A stretch of DNA of 64,000 nt from Lysobacter sp. (GCA_030151365.1 JASLDW010000006.1:62001-126000), one strand, 5' to 3'; counted from the first letter of the stretch, positions 44,698 to 53,747 are shown. Notes: generated from the letters alone by a model not told the origin. Numbers and translations: made by a program.

Positions 44698-46239
44698 TTA
44701 CTCCACCCGGAACATCACCCGCGCATCATCCGGCTTCGGCTTGCCGTCCTTGCCGATATCCTGCGGATACTCCGCGAACGCATCGCCGAGCAGCACCGCG
44801 CGCGCACCGCGATCCGCCATCCACTGCCGCACCTGCGGCCAGTGGCGCTGCTTGGTCACCCACAGCACGCCGGGATCGCCGCGGAAACGCGCGAGTTCAT
44901 CGGCGGCGGAACGATCGAAATCGGGATTGAAGCGCGCCTGCGTGCCGACATCCATGCCGACGCGATCGACCCGCGCCGGCAGGCCGAGGTAGAGGTGCAG
45001 TGCATAACGCTGGGTGTCGTCGATGAAGACCACGCGCTTCACCGGAATGTCGCCGCTGCGCTTGTGGATTTCGGCGACGAACGTGCGGACGTCGAGCGTC
45101 GCCGGGATCAGCAGCGAACCGATCTTCATCGCCACCACCAGCGCGACCATCCACCACCAGTTGGGCAATGCCGCGCCACGACGCATGCGCATCGCCGCGA
45201 TCGCCAGCGCCGGGAACAGGGGCAGCACGTACAGCGGCAGGCGCGAGCGCGACAGGCAGAACACCAGCAGCGGCAGCAGGATCCACAACGCGACCAGCAC
45301 GTCGCCGGCTTCGGCGCGGCGAAGCGCCGAATTGCGCCACCAGCGCTTGGACGCTGCCGGCAGCGACCCGAACCAGCGCAGCACGTACCACGTCCACGGC
45401 AGTGCGCCGACCAGGAGTGTCGGGCCATAGACCAGCAGCCAGCCGTACCACTCGCCGTTGCGGCGATGGACGTCGCTGGCGACGCGATCGACCACTTCGC
45501 TGCCGGTGAAGTACTGCAGCAAGCCCGGCGTGCGTTGCGTCACCACCAGATACCAGGGCAGCGCCACCAATGCGAACAACACGATTCCGCCGACATGCAC
45601 CAGCGGATCGCGCGGGCGATGAGGCTGGCGCACCCACAGCGAAAACACGATCAACGCCAGCGCCGGCAACAGCCCGGGAGGTCCCTTGGCGAGGAAGGCG
45701 AGGCCGAAGCCCAGCCACATCACCAGCCACCATGCGCGTCGCTGCAACGCCGGCGGATCGCCGAAACGCGCACAGACGAAACCGCAGATCGCCAGCGTCT
45801 CGCAGGCGGAAAGCACGAAGTCGGTGGTGATGAGCTGCGATGCGCCCGCGGGCATGAACATCGTCGCGAACAGCAGCGCGGTTTCGTTGCGGCGATCGGG
45901 GATCAGGCGCGATGCGATCTGCCGCACCAGCAGCACGCACAGCAGGTAGGCCAGCGCCGAGGGCAGGCGCGCGGCCCAGGCATTGGCGCCGAAGGTGGCG
46001 ATGCTGGCGGCGATCGCCCAGTAGGTCAATGGCGGCTTGGTCCAGTGGCCGACATCGTCGGTGCGCAACGGGAACAGCCAGTTGCCGGTGTCGAGCATGT
46101 TGAGCGCGACGTTGGTGTAGCGGCCTTCGTCGGGATCCCAGAGTCCGCGCATGCCGAGGAACAGCAACGCCAGCAGCGACGCCGCGAGCAGGACGTGCCA
46201 GGTGCGCCACTGGATGGGTTGTTTCGGAATCGAACTCAT
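44698..46239 (-). CDS. ArnT-like GT-C family glycosyltransferase (PMT/GT39-83 type)
   Basis: A 513-residue multi-pass inner-membrane protein with about 11-12 helices. The first periplasmic loop carries the GT-C acidic motif in GLWDPDEGRYTNVA, and the next loop has GHWTKPPLTYW. This is typical of polyprenyl-phosphate-sugar transferases related to ArnT and PMT. The soluble C-terminal domain begins after about residue 370 (IPVKRVVFIDDTQRYALHLY). It probably adds a sugar to lipid A or another envelope acceptor; the donor cannot be read. ATG 46239 overlaps the upstream dehydratase stop by four bases; an earlier in-frame start would lie inside that gene. Not necessarily an aminoarabinose transferase, since no arn genes are nearby. 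Confidence 0.85.
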   Translation of the reverse strand: MSSIPKQPIQWRTWHVLLAASLLALLFLGMRGLWDPDEGRYTNVALNMLDTGNWLFPLRTDDVGHWTKPPLTYWAIAASIATFGANAWAARLPSALAYLLCVLLVRQIASRLIPDRRNETALLFATMFMPAGASQLITTDFVLSACETLAICGFVCARFGDPPALQRRAWWLVMWLGFGLAFLAKGPPGLLPALALIVFSLWVRQPHRPRDPLVHVGGIVLFALVALPWYLVVTQRTPGLLQYFTGSEVVDRVASDVHRRNGEWYGWLLVYGPTLLVGALPWTWYVLRWFGSLPAASKRWWRNSALRRAEAGDVLVALWILLPLLVFCLSRSRLPLYVLPLFPALAIAAMRMRRGAALPNWWWMVALVVAMKIGSLLIPATLDVRTFVAEIHKRSGDIPVKRVVFIDDTQRYALHLYLGLPARVDRVGMDVGTQARFNPDFDRSAADELARFRGDPGVLWVTKQRHWPQVRQWMADRGARAVLLGDAFAEYPQDIGKDGKPKPDDARVMFRVE

Positions 46240-47222
46240 GCCGCGTGATCGGAAGAGGAGAACCACTGGCCGGCCATCGCCGGATCGACGTTTCCGCCGC
46301 TCAAAATGATACCGACGCGGCGCCCGCGGAATCGCTGCGGGTTCGCCAGCACGCAGGCCAGCGGCACCGCCGACGACGGTTCGACCAGCAGCTTCATCCG
46401 CGTCCACACCAGGCGCATGGCGGCGAGCACGGCGGCGTCATCGGCGAGGAGGATGCCGTCGATGTTGCGTTCGAGCAGATCGAAGGTGCGCTGGGCGAGG
46501 TGGCCGCGCAAGCCGTCGCAGACGGTGTCGGCCGTGCGATCGGTGATGGGGCGACCGAGTTCCAGCGCATCGTGGGCATCGCGCGCGCCCTCGGGTTCCG
46601 CGCCCAGCACTTCGACGCGGCCGTCCTGCGCGCGCGCGACCAGTGCCGAACCCGACATCAGGCCGCCGCCGCCGACCGGCGTCATCAAGACGTCGAGCTT
46701 GCCGACGTGACCGAACAGTTCCAGCGCCGCGGTGCCCTGGCCGGCGATCACGTCGGAGTTGTCGAAGGGGTGGATCAGGGTGCCGCCGTCGCGGGCGAGG
46801 ATCTCGGCCACCGCGGCATCGCGCGCGGCCATGCCGGGCGCGCAGCGCACCAGCCGCGCGCCGTAGGCGACGATGGCATCGAGCTTGGACTGCGGCGCGC
46901 CTTCGGGCACCACCACCGTCGCCGGAATCCCGCGCAATTTGCAGGCAAGCGCGATCGCCGCGCCGTGGTTGCCGGAACTCTGGGTGACCACGCCGGCGCG
47001 TGCGGCCTCATCATCCAGCGCCAACACGGCGTTGCAGGCGCCGCGGAATTTGAACGCGCCCGCGCGCTGCAGGTTCTCGCACTTGAACAGGAGTTCGCAG
47101 CCGGCGAGGGCATCGAGGCCATGCGAACGCAGGACCGGGGTGACGTGGGCGTGGCCGGCGATGCGGGCCGCGGCCTGGCGGACATCGGCGATCGTGGGGA
47201 GTCGGGGGGATGGATCGAGCAT
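46236..47222 (-). CDS. Threonine/serine dehydratase-type PLP enzyme
   Basis: A 328-residue fold-type II PLP enzyme without the C-terminal ACT/regulatory domain of biosynthetic IlvA. The PLP lysine is K58 in GAFKFRGACNAV, the substrate loop is SSGNHGAA, the phosphate-binding Gly loop is PVGGGGLMSG and the C-terminal segment is SGGNVDP. Catabolic threonine ammonia-lyase, serine racemase and threo-hydroxyaspartate dehydratase are all possible; length and motifs do not separate them. It precedes the glycosyltransferase and overlaps it by four bases (ATGA), although no functional link is evident. Confidence 0.88.
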   Translation of the reverse strand: MLDPSPRLPTIADVRQAAARIAGHAHVTPVLRSHGLDALAGCELLFKCENLQRAGAFKFRGACNAVLALDDEAARAGVVTQSSGNHGAAIALACKLRGIPATVVVPEGAPQSKLDAIVAYGARLVRCAPGMAARDAAVAEILARDGGTLIHPFDNSDVIAGQGTAALELFGHVGKLDVLMTPVGGGGLMSGSALVARAQDGRVEVLGAEPEGARDAHDALELGRPITDRTADTVCDGLRGHLAQRTFDLLERNIDGILLADDAAVLAAMRLVWTRMKLLVEPSSAVPLACVLANPQRFRGRRVGIILSGGNVDPAMAGQWFSSSDHAA

Positions 47223-47364
47223 CGCGCCAGCCTAAGGCTTGGGCGCGCCGACTGCACGCTGCCGAGGCCCGCAAGCTGAATCGCCGCCATCGGCAATGCG
47301 GGGTTGTACCCTGCAGTCAGTCGATGACGCGCATGCTGTTGCCGGTATCACGGGGGATATGACG

Positions 47365-47754
47365 ATGAAAACTTCCATGCTCGCCGCCTGCACCTTTGCC
47401 GCAGTGCTGTTGTCCGGCTGCGCCACCGATGCGCCGCGCACCAGCCTGCGTCCGGGCGGCACCTACGATCCCGATGCGCGCGTCCGTGCCGCCGAGATGG
47501 AATCGGAGCGGCCGGTGATCCTGGTTCCCTATGGAATGTATGGATACCCCGGCCCTTATTACTACGGTGGCGGTTTCGGCTATTACGGCGGCTACGGCTA
47601 CGCCGCGCCTTGGTATGGCTACAGCCCTGGTCCGGTCTATGTGCCGCCGCGCCATCACCATCGACCGGCACCGCCGCCGACGAGCGGCCAGGCGAAGACG
47701 CCCAACAACCCGCCCAGGACCTTCCGCGACCTGTTCCCGGGCGCCAAACGCTGA
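47365..47754 (+). CDS. Small Gly/Tyr-rich lipoprotein, unknown function
   Basis: A 129-residue predicted lipoprotein. The signal ends at a clear lipobox, VLLSGC (Cys at 19), followed by an Asp/Arg-rich segment, then a low-complexity Gly/Tyr/Pro stretch (about 65-95: YYGGGFGYYGGYGYA), a His-rich PPRHHHRPAPPP segment and a basic tail ending FRDLFPGAKR. ATG 47365 sits seven bases after GGGGGA; ATG 47359 is too close to that site. No catalytic features are visible. The composition suggests a surface- or wall-associated role, but none can be assigned. Confidence 0.75.
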   Translation: MKTSMLAACTFAAVLLSGCATDAPRTSLRPGGTYDPDARVRAAEMESERPVILVPYGMYGYPGPYYYGGGFGYYGGYGYAAPWYGYSPGPVYVPPRHHHRPAPPPTSGQAKTPNNPPRTFRDLFPGAKR

Positions 47755-48360
47755 CACCCCAGATGGGGCTTGCGTTGGTGGGGGCTTCCATGCACTCTCA
47801 GCGCCAACGTTGTCATCAGCCATGCCGGCATTCGGCCCAACCGCTCCGGATCCCCCCTGTTCCGGGTTCGGCCGGGTGCCGGCACCTTTATCCAGAGCCG
47901 GAAAAGGTGAGGGGCTGGATGTCCCCCGACATCCAGCCCCTCTTGCTTCCCCGGTCGTACCGATCGGCCCTGTTCCAATCCGATCCGCGCATGGCGCGTT
48001 GCCGACCTGGGTGCAAACGTATTCCAAGCAGGTGGCGTGCCAGTCGCAAGCCGGTCGATGCCTGGCCTTTCGTTTTTGCGAAAAGGTTCATACTTTGATG
48101 CTGCCTGCGGTGAGTGCATCGTGACGACGAGCAAGTTCGACGGTCGCGATGCGAAAATGCAACGGTCGTGATTTCACGCCGCGCATACAACGGGTTCGCA
48201 GTTTGCAGTCGCTTCGCACGAACGGACGATCGCGAGGTGACGGAAGTGACACGCTGCGTCGGATGCGCAACGTCATTCGGCAGCATTGGCCACGACGCTG
48301 CAGCGATTTGTGTATCGGCGCACAATTCACCCGCGAAGAAAAACGTTTGATTGAAACGAG
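47755..48360. other. 606-bp gap without convincing coding sequence
   Basis: Open frames here (for example on the minus strand across 47888-48325) have Arg/Ser/Pro-rich products with no family look, no ribosome site and no conserved start. The visible structure is two adjacent hairpins: CACCTTT/AAAGGTG around 47884-47909, and the stronger stem at 47909-47942. Further on are CCTTTCG/CGAAAAGG near 48066-48085 and the dyad TTGTG-N8-CACAA near 48308-48326, shortly before mnmG. An mnmG promoter is expected here but no clear pair of boxes is evident. Confidence 0.5.
47909..47942. terminator. 15-bp perfect hairpin downstream of the lipoprotein gene
   Basis: Perfect 15-bp arms (47909-47923 and 47928-47942; GAGGGGCTGG start, CCAGCCCCTC end) around a CCCC loop, followed by TTGCTTCC. 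It reads well as a terminator, but it also resembles intergenic palindromes that recur in xanthomonad genomes. Confidence 0.55.
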
Positions 48361-50250
48361 ATGAACAGCGACTTCCACAACTTCGACGTGATCGTGATCG
48401 GTGGCGGACATTCCGGCACCGAAGCCGCGCTTGCGTCCGCGCGCGCGGGTGCGCGCACGTTGCTGCTCACCCACAACATCGAGACCGTTGGCGCGATGAG
48501 CTGCAATCCCGCGATCGGCGGGATCGGCAAGGGCCATCTCGTGAAGGAAATCGATGCGCTGGGTGGCGTGATGGCGCGTGCCGCCGACGCGGCCGGCATC
48601 CAGTGGCGCACGCTCAATGCATCGAAGGGTCCGGCGGTGCGCGCGACGCGCTGCCAGGCCGATCGCTCGCTGTACCGCCAGTTCATCCGCCACGCGGTGG
48701 AATCGCAGGCGAACCTTACCGTGTTCCAGGCCGCGGTCGACGACGTTGTCATCGAAGGCGGAACCGTGCGCGGCGCGATCACCAATACCGGCATCCGTTT
48801 CGATGCGCCGGCAGTGGTGCTGACTGCCGGCACTTTCCTCGCCGGCAAGATCCACATCGGTGAAACCCAGTACGCCGCCGGGCGCATGGGCGATCCACCG
48901 GCCAGCGCATTGGCGCAGCGCCTGCGCGAAGGCGCGTTCGTGGTCGATCGCCTCAAGACCGGCACACCGCCGCGCATCGATGGCCGCACCCTCGACTATT
49001 CGGTGATGGACGAACAGCCGGGCGACGATCCGCGCCCGGTGTTCTCGTTCATGGGCAGCGAGGCCGACCATCCGGCGCAGGTGAGTTGCTGGATCACCCA
49101 TACCAGCGAGCGCACGCACGAGATCATCCGCAACGCATTGCATCGTTCGCCGTTGTATTCGGGACAGATCGAAGGCATCGGCCCGCGCTACTGCCCGTCG
49201 ATCGAGGACAAGGTGGTGCGCTTCGCCGAGAAGGCCTCGCACCAGATCTTCGTCGAGCCGGAAGGCCTGGGCGTCGTCGAGATCTATCCCAACGGCATCA
49301 GCACCTCGTTGCCGTTCGACGTGCAGCTGGAGCTTGTGCGCTCGATCACCGGGTTCGAACACGCGCACATCACGCGACCGGGCTACGCCATCGAGTACGA
49401 CTTCTTCGATCCGCGCGGACTGAAGTCTTCGCTGGAAACCAAGGCGGTGGCCGGGCTGTTCTTCGCCGGACAGATCAACGGCACCACCGGTTACGAGGAA
49501 GCCGCGGCGCAGCGCCTCCGATCCTGCGTCAACGCCGCGCGCTTCGTGCAACAGAAGGATGCGTGGTCACCACGTCGCGACGAAGCCTATATCGGCGTGC
49601 TGGTCGATGACCTGATCACCCAGGGAACGTCGGAGCCGTATCGCATGTTCACCTCGCGCGCGGAATATCGCCTGCAATTGCGCGAGGACAACGCCGATGC
49701 GCGGCTGACGCCGGTCGGGCGCGACATGGGCTTGGTCGATGACGCGCGCTGGGACGCCTTCAATGCCAAGCGCGACATGGTCGATCGGGAAACCGCGCGC
49801 CTCAGGACGATCTGGGCGGCGCCGAACAATGCGCTGGGCGATGCGCTCAAACGCCATATCGGCGTCGAGGTCTCGCGCGAAACCAGCGCCATCGACCTGC
49901 TGCGCCGTCCCGAACTCGATTACGCGAAGCTGATGCAGGTGCCGGAGCTCGGGCCTGCCGTTGCCGATGCCAAGGTCGCCGAGCAGGTGGAGATCGAGGT
50001 CAAGTATTCCGGATACCTCGATCGCCAGCGCGAGGAAATCGCGCGTGCGCGCCGCAACGAGGACACCGCGATTCCGCGGGGCTTCGACTACGACGCGGTG
50101 CGGGGTCTCTCGGCCGAGGTGCTGCAGAAGCTGGCGCGCGTGCAGCCGCAGAGCATCGGCCAGGCGGCGCGCATACCCGGCGTCACCCCGGCGGCGATTT
50201 CACTGCTGCTGGTGCACCTGACGCGGGCGCGTAGGGAACGCGCGGCGTAG
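48361..50250 (+). CDS. mnmG: tRNA uridine-5-carboxymethylaminomethyl modification enzyme MnmG (GidA)
   Basis: A 629-residue FAD enzyme that, with MnmE, modifies the wobble uridine of certain tRNAs. The FAD-binding Gly motif is VIVIGGGHSGTEAALASARAG (core GGGHSGTEA at about 14-22). Family-specific segments are SCNPAIGGIGKGHLVKEIDALGG (core CNPAIGGIGKGH), RLKTGTPPRID, NGISTSLP, INGTTGYEEAAAQ and the C-terminal helical MnmE-binding domain ending ALSL-type AAISLLLVHLTR. Full length for the family. ATG 48361 gives the standard N-terminus. No rsmG, parA or parB follows within the window, unlike in many proteobacteria. Confidence 0.97.
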   Translation: MNSDFHNFDVIVIGGGHSGTEAALASARAGARTLLLTHNIETVGAMSCNPAIGGIGKGHLVKEIDALGGVMARAADAAGIQWRTLNASKGPAVRATRCQADRSLYRQFIRHAVESQANLTVFQAAVDDVVIEGGTVRGAITNTGIRFDAPAVVLTAGTFLAGKIHIGETQYAAGRMGDPPASALAQRLREGAFVVDRLKTGTPPRIDGRTLDYSVMDEQPGDDPRPVFSFMGSEADHPAQVSCWITHTSERTHEIIRNALHRSPLYSGQIEGIGPRYCPSIEDKVVRFAEKASHQIFVEPEGLGVVEIYPNGISTSLPFDVQLELVRSITGFEHAHITRPGYAIEYDFFDPRGLKSSLETKAVAGLFFAGQINGTTGYEEAAAQRLRSCVNAARFVQQKDAWSPRRDEAYIGVLVDDLITQGTSEPYRMFTSRAEYRLQLREDNADARLTPVGRDMGLVDDARWDAFNAKRDMVDRETARLRTIWAAPNNALGDALKRHIGVEVSRETSAIDLLRRPELDYAKLMQVPELGPAVADAKVAEQVEIEVKYSGYLDRQREEIARARRNEDTAIPRGFDYDAVRGLSAEVLQKLARVQPQSIGQAARIPGVTPAAISLLLVHLTRARRERAA

Positions 50251-50346
50251 AGTTGTTGCGGACGGACTTTAATCGGACATCGAATCGATTTACCCTTCGC
50301 GTACGGCCCGGGGGCAGGCGCGGCCGATCACCAAGCAGGGGGAACG

Positions 50347-51147
50347 ATGGAAGTGCAATTCCGCAAGACATGGGCGGGCATGACGCTCGTCCTGGGCATG
50401 GCATTGGCCAACGGCGCATGGGCGGAATCGCTGGCCGGTCTGGGCGCGCAGACCAAATTCCTATATGCCAGCCAATTCGCCTCGCATTCCCCCCAGTGTC
50501 CCCTGGCGAATCCCCTTGGGGGCTACTGGCATGTGACGCCCATTCCCGGCGCGTCCTGCACCCAGCAGATCGGTGTCCAATACGGCGCAATCTTCAGTGC
50601 CCAACTTGATTTGCCGGAAGGTTCGGCCATGCAGTCGATCGACATCTACTACACGAGGGGCGCGAACGACGATCCACTGACGTTCGGGCTGTACTACTAC
50701 ACCGCCCAGCCCGGGGGCAGCGGCCCGATCGGCAACAGTTTCACGTACGGAACGGTGAATACCCCCGCGACGACCTACAGCTCGAAGATGGCGACGGTGA
50801 CGCTTCCGAACAACGCGGTCTTCGATTCATACGATCACGTCGGCAATTTGATCAGGTTCTATGCGGTGCAAGTCGCCATGCCCGCAACCAATTGGTCGGG
50901 ATTCCTGGGTGCCGCCGTCCATTACAACCGCCAGATCGCCCCGGCACCGGCGACGCCATCCTATGTCGATATTCCCGCGACGCATCCCTTCTTCAATGAA
51001 ATCGAGCAGTTGAGGAAGTCCGGCATCACCCTGGGTTGCAGCAGCGACAGCTTCTGTCCTGATTCGCCGGTCACCCGGGGACAGATGGCGGCATTCCTCA
51101 GTCGCGCGCTCGGACTGCAATGGGACAGCACAACCAACGCGCATTGA
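50347..51147 (+). CDS. Secreted protein with C-terminal SLH motif, paralogue 1
   Basis: A 266-residue exported protein. Signal peptide 1 to about 26 (ANGAWA), then a mature start ESLAGLGAQTKF shared in form with three downstream paralogues. A beta-rich middle (about 40-195) follows, and one C-terminal S-layer-homology-like motif: YVDIPATHPFFNEIEQL, KSGITLGC..FCPDSPVTRGQMAAFLSRALGL. A Cys pair in GCSSDSFCP is conserved in all four. SLH motifs bind cell-wall polymers, usually in groups of three; a single copy in a Gram-negative protein is unusual. ATG 50347 follows GGGGGAAC. First of four tandem genes; function unknown. Confidence 0.8.
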   Translation: MEVQFRKTWAGMTLVLGMALANGAWAESLAGLGAQTKFLYASQFASHSPQCPLANPLGGYWHVTPIPGASCTQQIGVQYGAIFSAQLDLPEGSAMQSIDIYYTRGANDDPLTFGLYYYTAQPGGSGPIGNSFTYGTVNTPATTYSSKMATVTLPNNAVFDSYDHVGNLIRFYAVQVAMPATNWSGFLGAAVHYNRQIAPAPATPSYVDIPATHPFFNEIEQLRKSGITLGCSSDSFCPDSPVTRGQMAAFLSRALGLQWDSTTNAH

Positions 51148-51169
51148 TTGGAATCCAGGGGGATGAACA

Positions 51170-51967
51170 ATGAAACGTGATCGCCGCGATATCGCGAGGG
51201 CAATACTGCTGGCCGCCGGGATGATCGCCGGGGGTGGCGCGTGCGCCGAGCCGCTGGCCGGATTGGGCGTGCAATATCAATTCGTTTCGGCGTTGAACTT
51301 CACCACGTATTTGCGGGCCTGCAGCCAGCCCGGCAATCCGATGGACGAAATCGCGACCGCCAATTGCGGAGGGCAGGTCAGCGGATCGATCCCCTACAAG
51401 GCATCGGTCGATTTGCCGGAAGGCGCGCTGGTCCAGCATGTGTACGTCTGGTATTACGACTACAGCACGACGGGATCGTTCAGGGCGTCGTTCGTGCGGA
51501 CTTCGATGGGCTTGGCGCCGACCATTCCTTATGCATTCACCAGTTACATCCCCGACAACATGTCGTTCGACAGTGGAGTGGCCGCAGCCGACCAGAATTG
51601 GCACGTTGCGGATCTGGTCCCGGCCGTGCCGGTCGTCATCAACTCGTGGGGAATTGGCGACGGCACCACCCCCATCTATATAGCAAACAGGATCGAGGTC
51701 GATCTCAAGGCGGATGACCTCAACATCAAGTTCAATGGCGCATTGATCGCCTACCAGCGCCAGATCGCGCCGGCGCCGAAGACTGCATCCTTCAGCGATG
51801 TGTCAACCAACTATCCCTTCTTCAACGAAATCGAACAGTTGAAGAAGTCGGGCATCACCTTGGGTTGCGGCAATGGCCAGTTCTGTCCGGATGCGCCGGT
51901 CACGCGCGGGCAGATGGCGGCGTTCCTGAGCCGCGCCCTTGGGTTGCAGTGGAGTCCGCCGGTCTAG
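51170..51967 (+). CDS. Secreted protein with C-terminal SLH motif, paralogue 2
   Basis: A 265-residue exported protein with the same plan as its neighbours: signal peptide 1 to about 26 (GGGACA), mature start EPLAGLGVQYQF, a VDLPEGALVQHVYVWYYD segment, then RQIAPAPKTASFSDV and the SLH motif (FFNEIEQLKKSGITLGC, FCPDAPVTRGQMAAFLS). The C-terminal 60 residues are nearly identical to paralogues 3 and 4, whereas the middle is divergent. This points to recent duplication with selection or conversion at the anchor. It begins 22 bp after paralogue 1, with AGGGGG before the ATG. Confidence 0.8.
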   Translation: MKRDRRDIARAILLAAGMIAGGGACAEPLAGLGVQYQFVSALNFTTYLRACSQPGNPMDEIATANCGGQVSGSIPYKASVDLPEGALVQHVYVWYYDYSTTGSFRASFVRTSMGLAPTIPYAFTSYIPDNMSFDSGVAAADQNWHVADLVPAVPVVINSWGIGDGTTPIYIANRIEVDLKADDLNIKFNGALIAYQRQIAPAPKTASFSDVSTNYPFFNEIEQLKKSGITLGCGNGQFCPDAPVTRGQMAAFLSRALGLQWSPPV

Positions 51968-51985
51968 GCGGAAAGGAGATTCGCA

Positions 51986-52783
51986 ATGAAATTTCTTCAC
52001 CTCAAGACCTGGGCAGGCTTGGCTTTCGTCCTGGGCATCACGCTGACAAATGGCGTGGCGGCGGAGTCGTTGGCCGGGCTCGGCATGCAGTACAAATTCG
52101 TATCACCGGCGAATTTTGTTACCCGGGAGCCGGGTTGCGGTCAGGGCGGGCAGAGTTTCTACGCGGCGGGGTCAGGGTGCACCGGGCTCGGGCTTGGAGT
52201 GACGCAGTACCAGGCCCCGATCGATTTGCCCGAGGGCGCGCAAATACAGCGCATGTACGCCTGGTATCTCGACAATAGTGCAAACGGAAACATCTCTGTC
52301 TTCGTCGGGCGCACGACGATGGATTTCGCCGCCACCAATCGGCCGACGAGCGGCAACACGACAAGCAATTTTGCCGGAGTGGGTTTTTTCAGTGGTGGCC
52401 AGCCTCCCGACGCCAATTGGCACATGGCCACGATGACTCCGACCAGCAGTTTCACCATCAATTCGTGGGATGCATCCGGCGTCGTCCCGGTCTATCAATC
52501 CTATTCCGTATTCGTGCAGCTCGCATCGAATGACGCCAGTCTCGGCTTCAACGGCGCGCTCATCGCCTACAAGCGCCAGATCGCGCCGGCGCCTGCAACG
52601 GCCGACTTCACCGACGTTCCCACGTTGCATCCTTTCTTCAACGAAGTGGAGCAACTCAAGAAATCCGGCATTACGCTGGGTTGCGGCAACGGCCAGTTCT
52701 GCCCCGATTCTCCCGTCACGCGTGGGCAGATGGCGGTATTCCTGAGTCGCGCCCTTGGATTGCAGTGGAATCCGCCGGTGTAG
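51986..52783 (+). CDS. Secreted protein with C-terminal SLH motif, paralogue 3
   Basis: A 265-residue exported protein. Signal peptide 1 to about 24 (TNGVAA), mature start ESLAGLGMQYKF, IDLPEGAQIQRMYAWYLD in the middle, then the shared anchor RQIAPAPATADFTDV and GCGNGQFCPDSPVTRGQMAV. AAAGGAG lies before the ATG. It is followed within 30 bp by a strong hairpin with a T run, so the first three paralogues form one transcript. The variable middle could bind different ligands in each copy (inference). Confidence 0.8.
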   Translation: MKFLHLKTWAGLAFVLGITLTNGVAAESLAGLGMQYKFVSPANFVTREPGCGQGGQSFYAAGSGCTGLGLGVTQYQAPIDLPEGAQIQRMYAWYLDNSANGNISVFVGRTTMDFAATNRPTSGNTTSNFAGVGFFSGGQPPDANWHMATMTPTSSFTINSWDASGVVPVYQSYSVFVQLASNDASLGFNGALIAYKRQIAPAPATADFTDVPTLHPFFNEVEQLKKSGITLGCGNGQFCPDSPVTRGQMAVFLSRALGLQWNPPV

Positions 52784-52808
52784 TTCCGCCGGAACCTCCA
52801 CCGGATCA

Positions 52809-52840
52809 CGGCCATCCGGGCAACCGGGTGGCCGTTTTCT
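52809..52840 (+). terminator. Intrinsic terminator after SLH paralogue 3
   Basis: CGGCCATCCGG (52809-52819) pairs with CCGGGTGGCCG (52824-52834), one G-T pair, loop GCAA, followed by TTTTCTTTT. Confidence 0.8.
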
Positions 52841-52849
52841 TTTGGCCAA

Positions 52850-52878
52850 TGTCCGATTTGGCCCGGGAAATCCGCATA
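52850..52878 (+). promoter_or_regulatory. Putative ECF promoter before SLH paralogue 4 (TGTCCG / CGCATA)
   Basis: TGTCCGATT (52850-52858), 12 bp, then TCCGCATA (52871-52878). Start-to-start distance of the two boxes is 21 bases, as at 53814 and 63974. The hexamers TGTCCG and CGCATA are 17 bp apart, typical of ECF promoters. Confidence 0.5.
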
Positions 52879-52952
52879 GACGTGCAGGCAGGAAATCCTG
52901 TCGCGCATGTCGCGGCCGCACATGCGCTCATCCACACCGAAAGGGGAGTGTC

Positions 52953-53747
52953 ATGGAATACCGGAAACATCGTCACATCGGCCTGAGGGCAGCGGTTCTG
53001 GCAGCCGGCCTGGCCATCGCCGGCGGCGCGTCCGCCGAGCCGCTGGCGGGACTGGGCGTGCAGTACAAATTCATTTCGCCAATGAGCCTGGTCAATCTGA
53101 ATGGGTGCATATCGCACAACGTCTACGCCGTTTGCCCGGGTGGCCCGGATCAATCGACCAATACGCCCATGCATTTCCAGGCGCCGCTGGATCTGCCGGA
53201 AGGCGCGAAGGTGCAGAACATTCGCGTCTGGTACCGGGACACCAGCTCAATCGGTGGCGTCAGCTTCGGAGTGATGACCAACAAGCTGACGTTGTCCAGC
53301 CCGTATACGTTTTCGGGCAATCAATTGGTTGCGACCGGGATCGGCTTCAACAGCGGGGTGGCCACGACCTATGCCAATCCGCAAATCGCCACGCTGACAC
53401 CGACCAGCGATTTCACCTTCAACTCGTGGGAAATGTCCGGGGGCGTGCCGGTCCACAAGGAGTATGTGATCGATGTCGTCTACCCGGCCAACAACTATCT
53501 CGTGATGTTCCAAGGCGCATTGATCGCCTACCAGCGCCAGATCGCGCCGGCGCCGGCGACGGCGTCATTCACCGACATCCCCACCAGCCATCCCTTCTTC
53601 AACGAAGTGGAACAATTGAAGAAGTCGGGCATCACCCTGGGGTGCGGTGGCAGCGAGTTCTGCCCGGATTCGCCGGTGACGCGCGGACAGATGGCTGCGT
53701 TCCTGAGCCGCGCACTCGGCCTGCAATGGGATCCCGGCGTGCTTTGA
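52953..53747 (+). CDS. Secreted protein with C-terminal SLH motif, paralogue 4
   Basis: A 264-residue exported protein. Signal peptide 1 to about 28 (GGASA), mature start EPLAGLGVQYKF, LDLPEGAKVQNIRVWYRD, then the shared anchor RQIAPAPATASFTDI and GCGGSEFCPDSPVTRGQ. ATG 52953 follows AAGGGGAG; the longer frame upstream is not coding. Unlike paralogues 1-3 it has its own upstream terminator and promoter-like element, so it can be expressed separately. Function unknown. Confidence 0.8.
   Translation: MEYRKHRHIGLRAAVLAAGLAIAGGASAEPLAGLGVQYKFISPMSLVNLNGCISHNVYAVCPGGPDQSTNTPMHFQAPLDLPEGAKVQNIRVWYRDTSSIGGVSFGVMTNKLTLSSPYTFSGNQLVATGIGFNSGVATTYANPQIATLTPTSDFTFNSWEMSGGVPVHKEYVIDVVYPANNYLVMFQGALIAYQRQIAPAPATASFTDIPTSHPFFNEVEQLKKSGITLGCGGSEFCPDSPVTRGQMAAFLSRALGLQWDPGVL

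Noticed and set aside
47888..48325. Possible 145-codon gene on the minus strand upstream of mnmG
   Set aside because: It runs through the 15-bp palindrome, has no ribosome site, and its product looks like the translated repeats often mis-called in xanthomonad genomes.
50271..50303. A TGTCCG-type promoter before the first SLH gene
   Set aside because: The sequence holds TTCGCGTA in a suitable place, but the matching upstream box is absent; only the reverse complement ATCGGACA is present, at the wrong orientation and spacing.
50347..53747. CRISPR-like or insertion-sequence origin for the repeated SLH genes
   Set aside because: The repeats are coding, about 800 bp long, with intact frames and individual ribosome sites. 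No short regular spacers, transposase or terminal inverted repeats are present.
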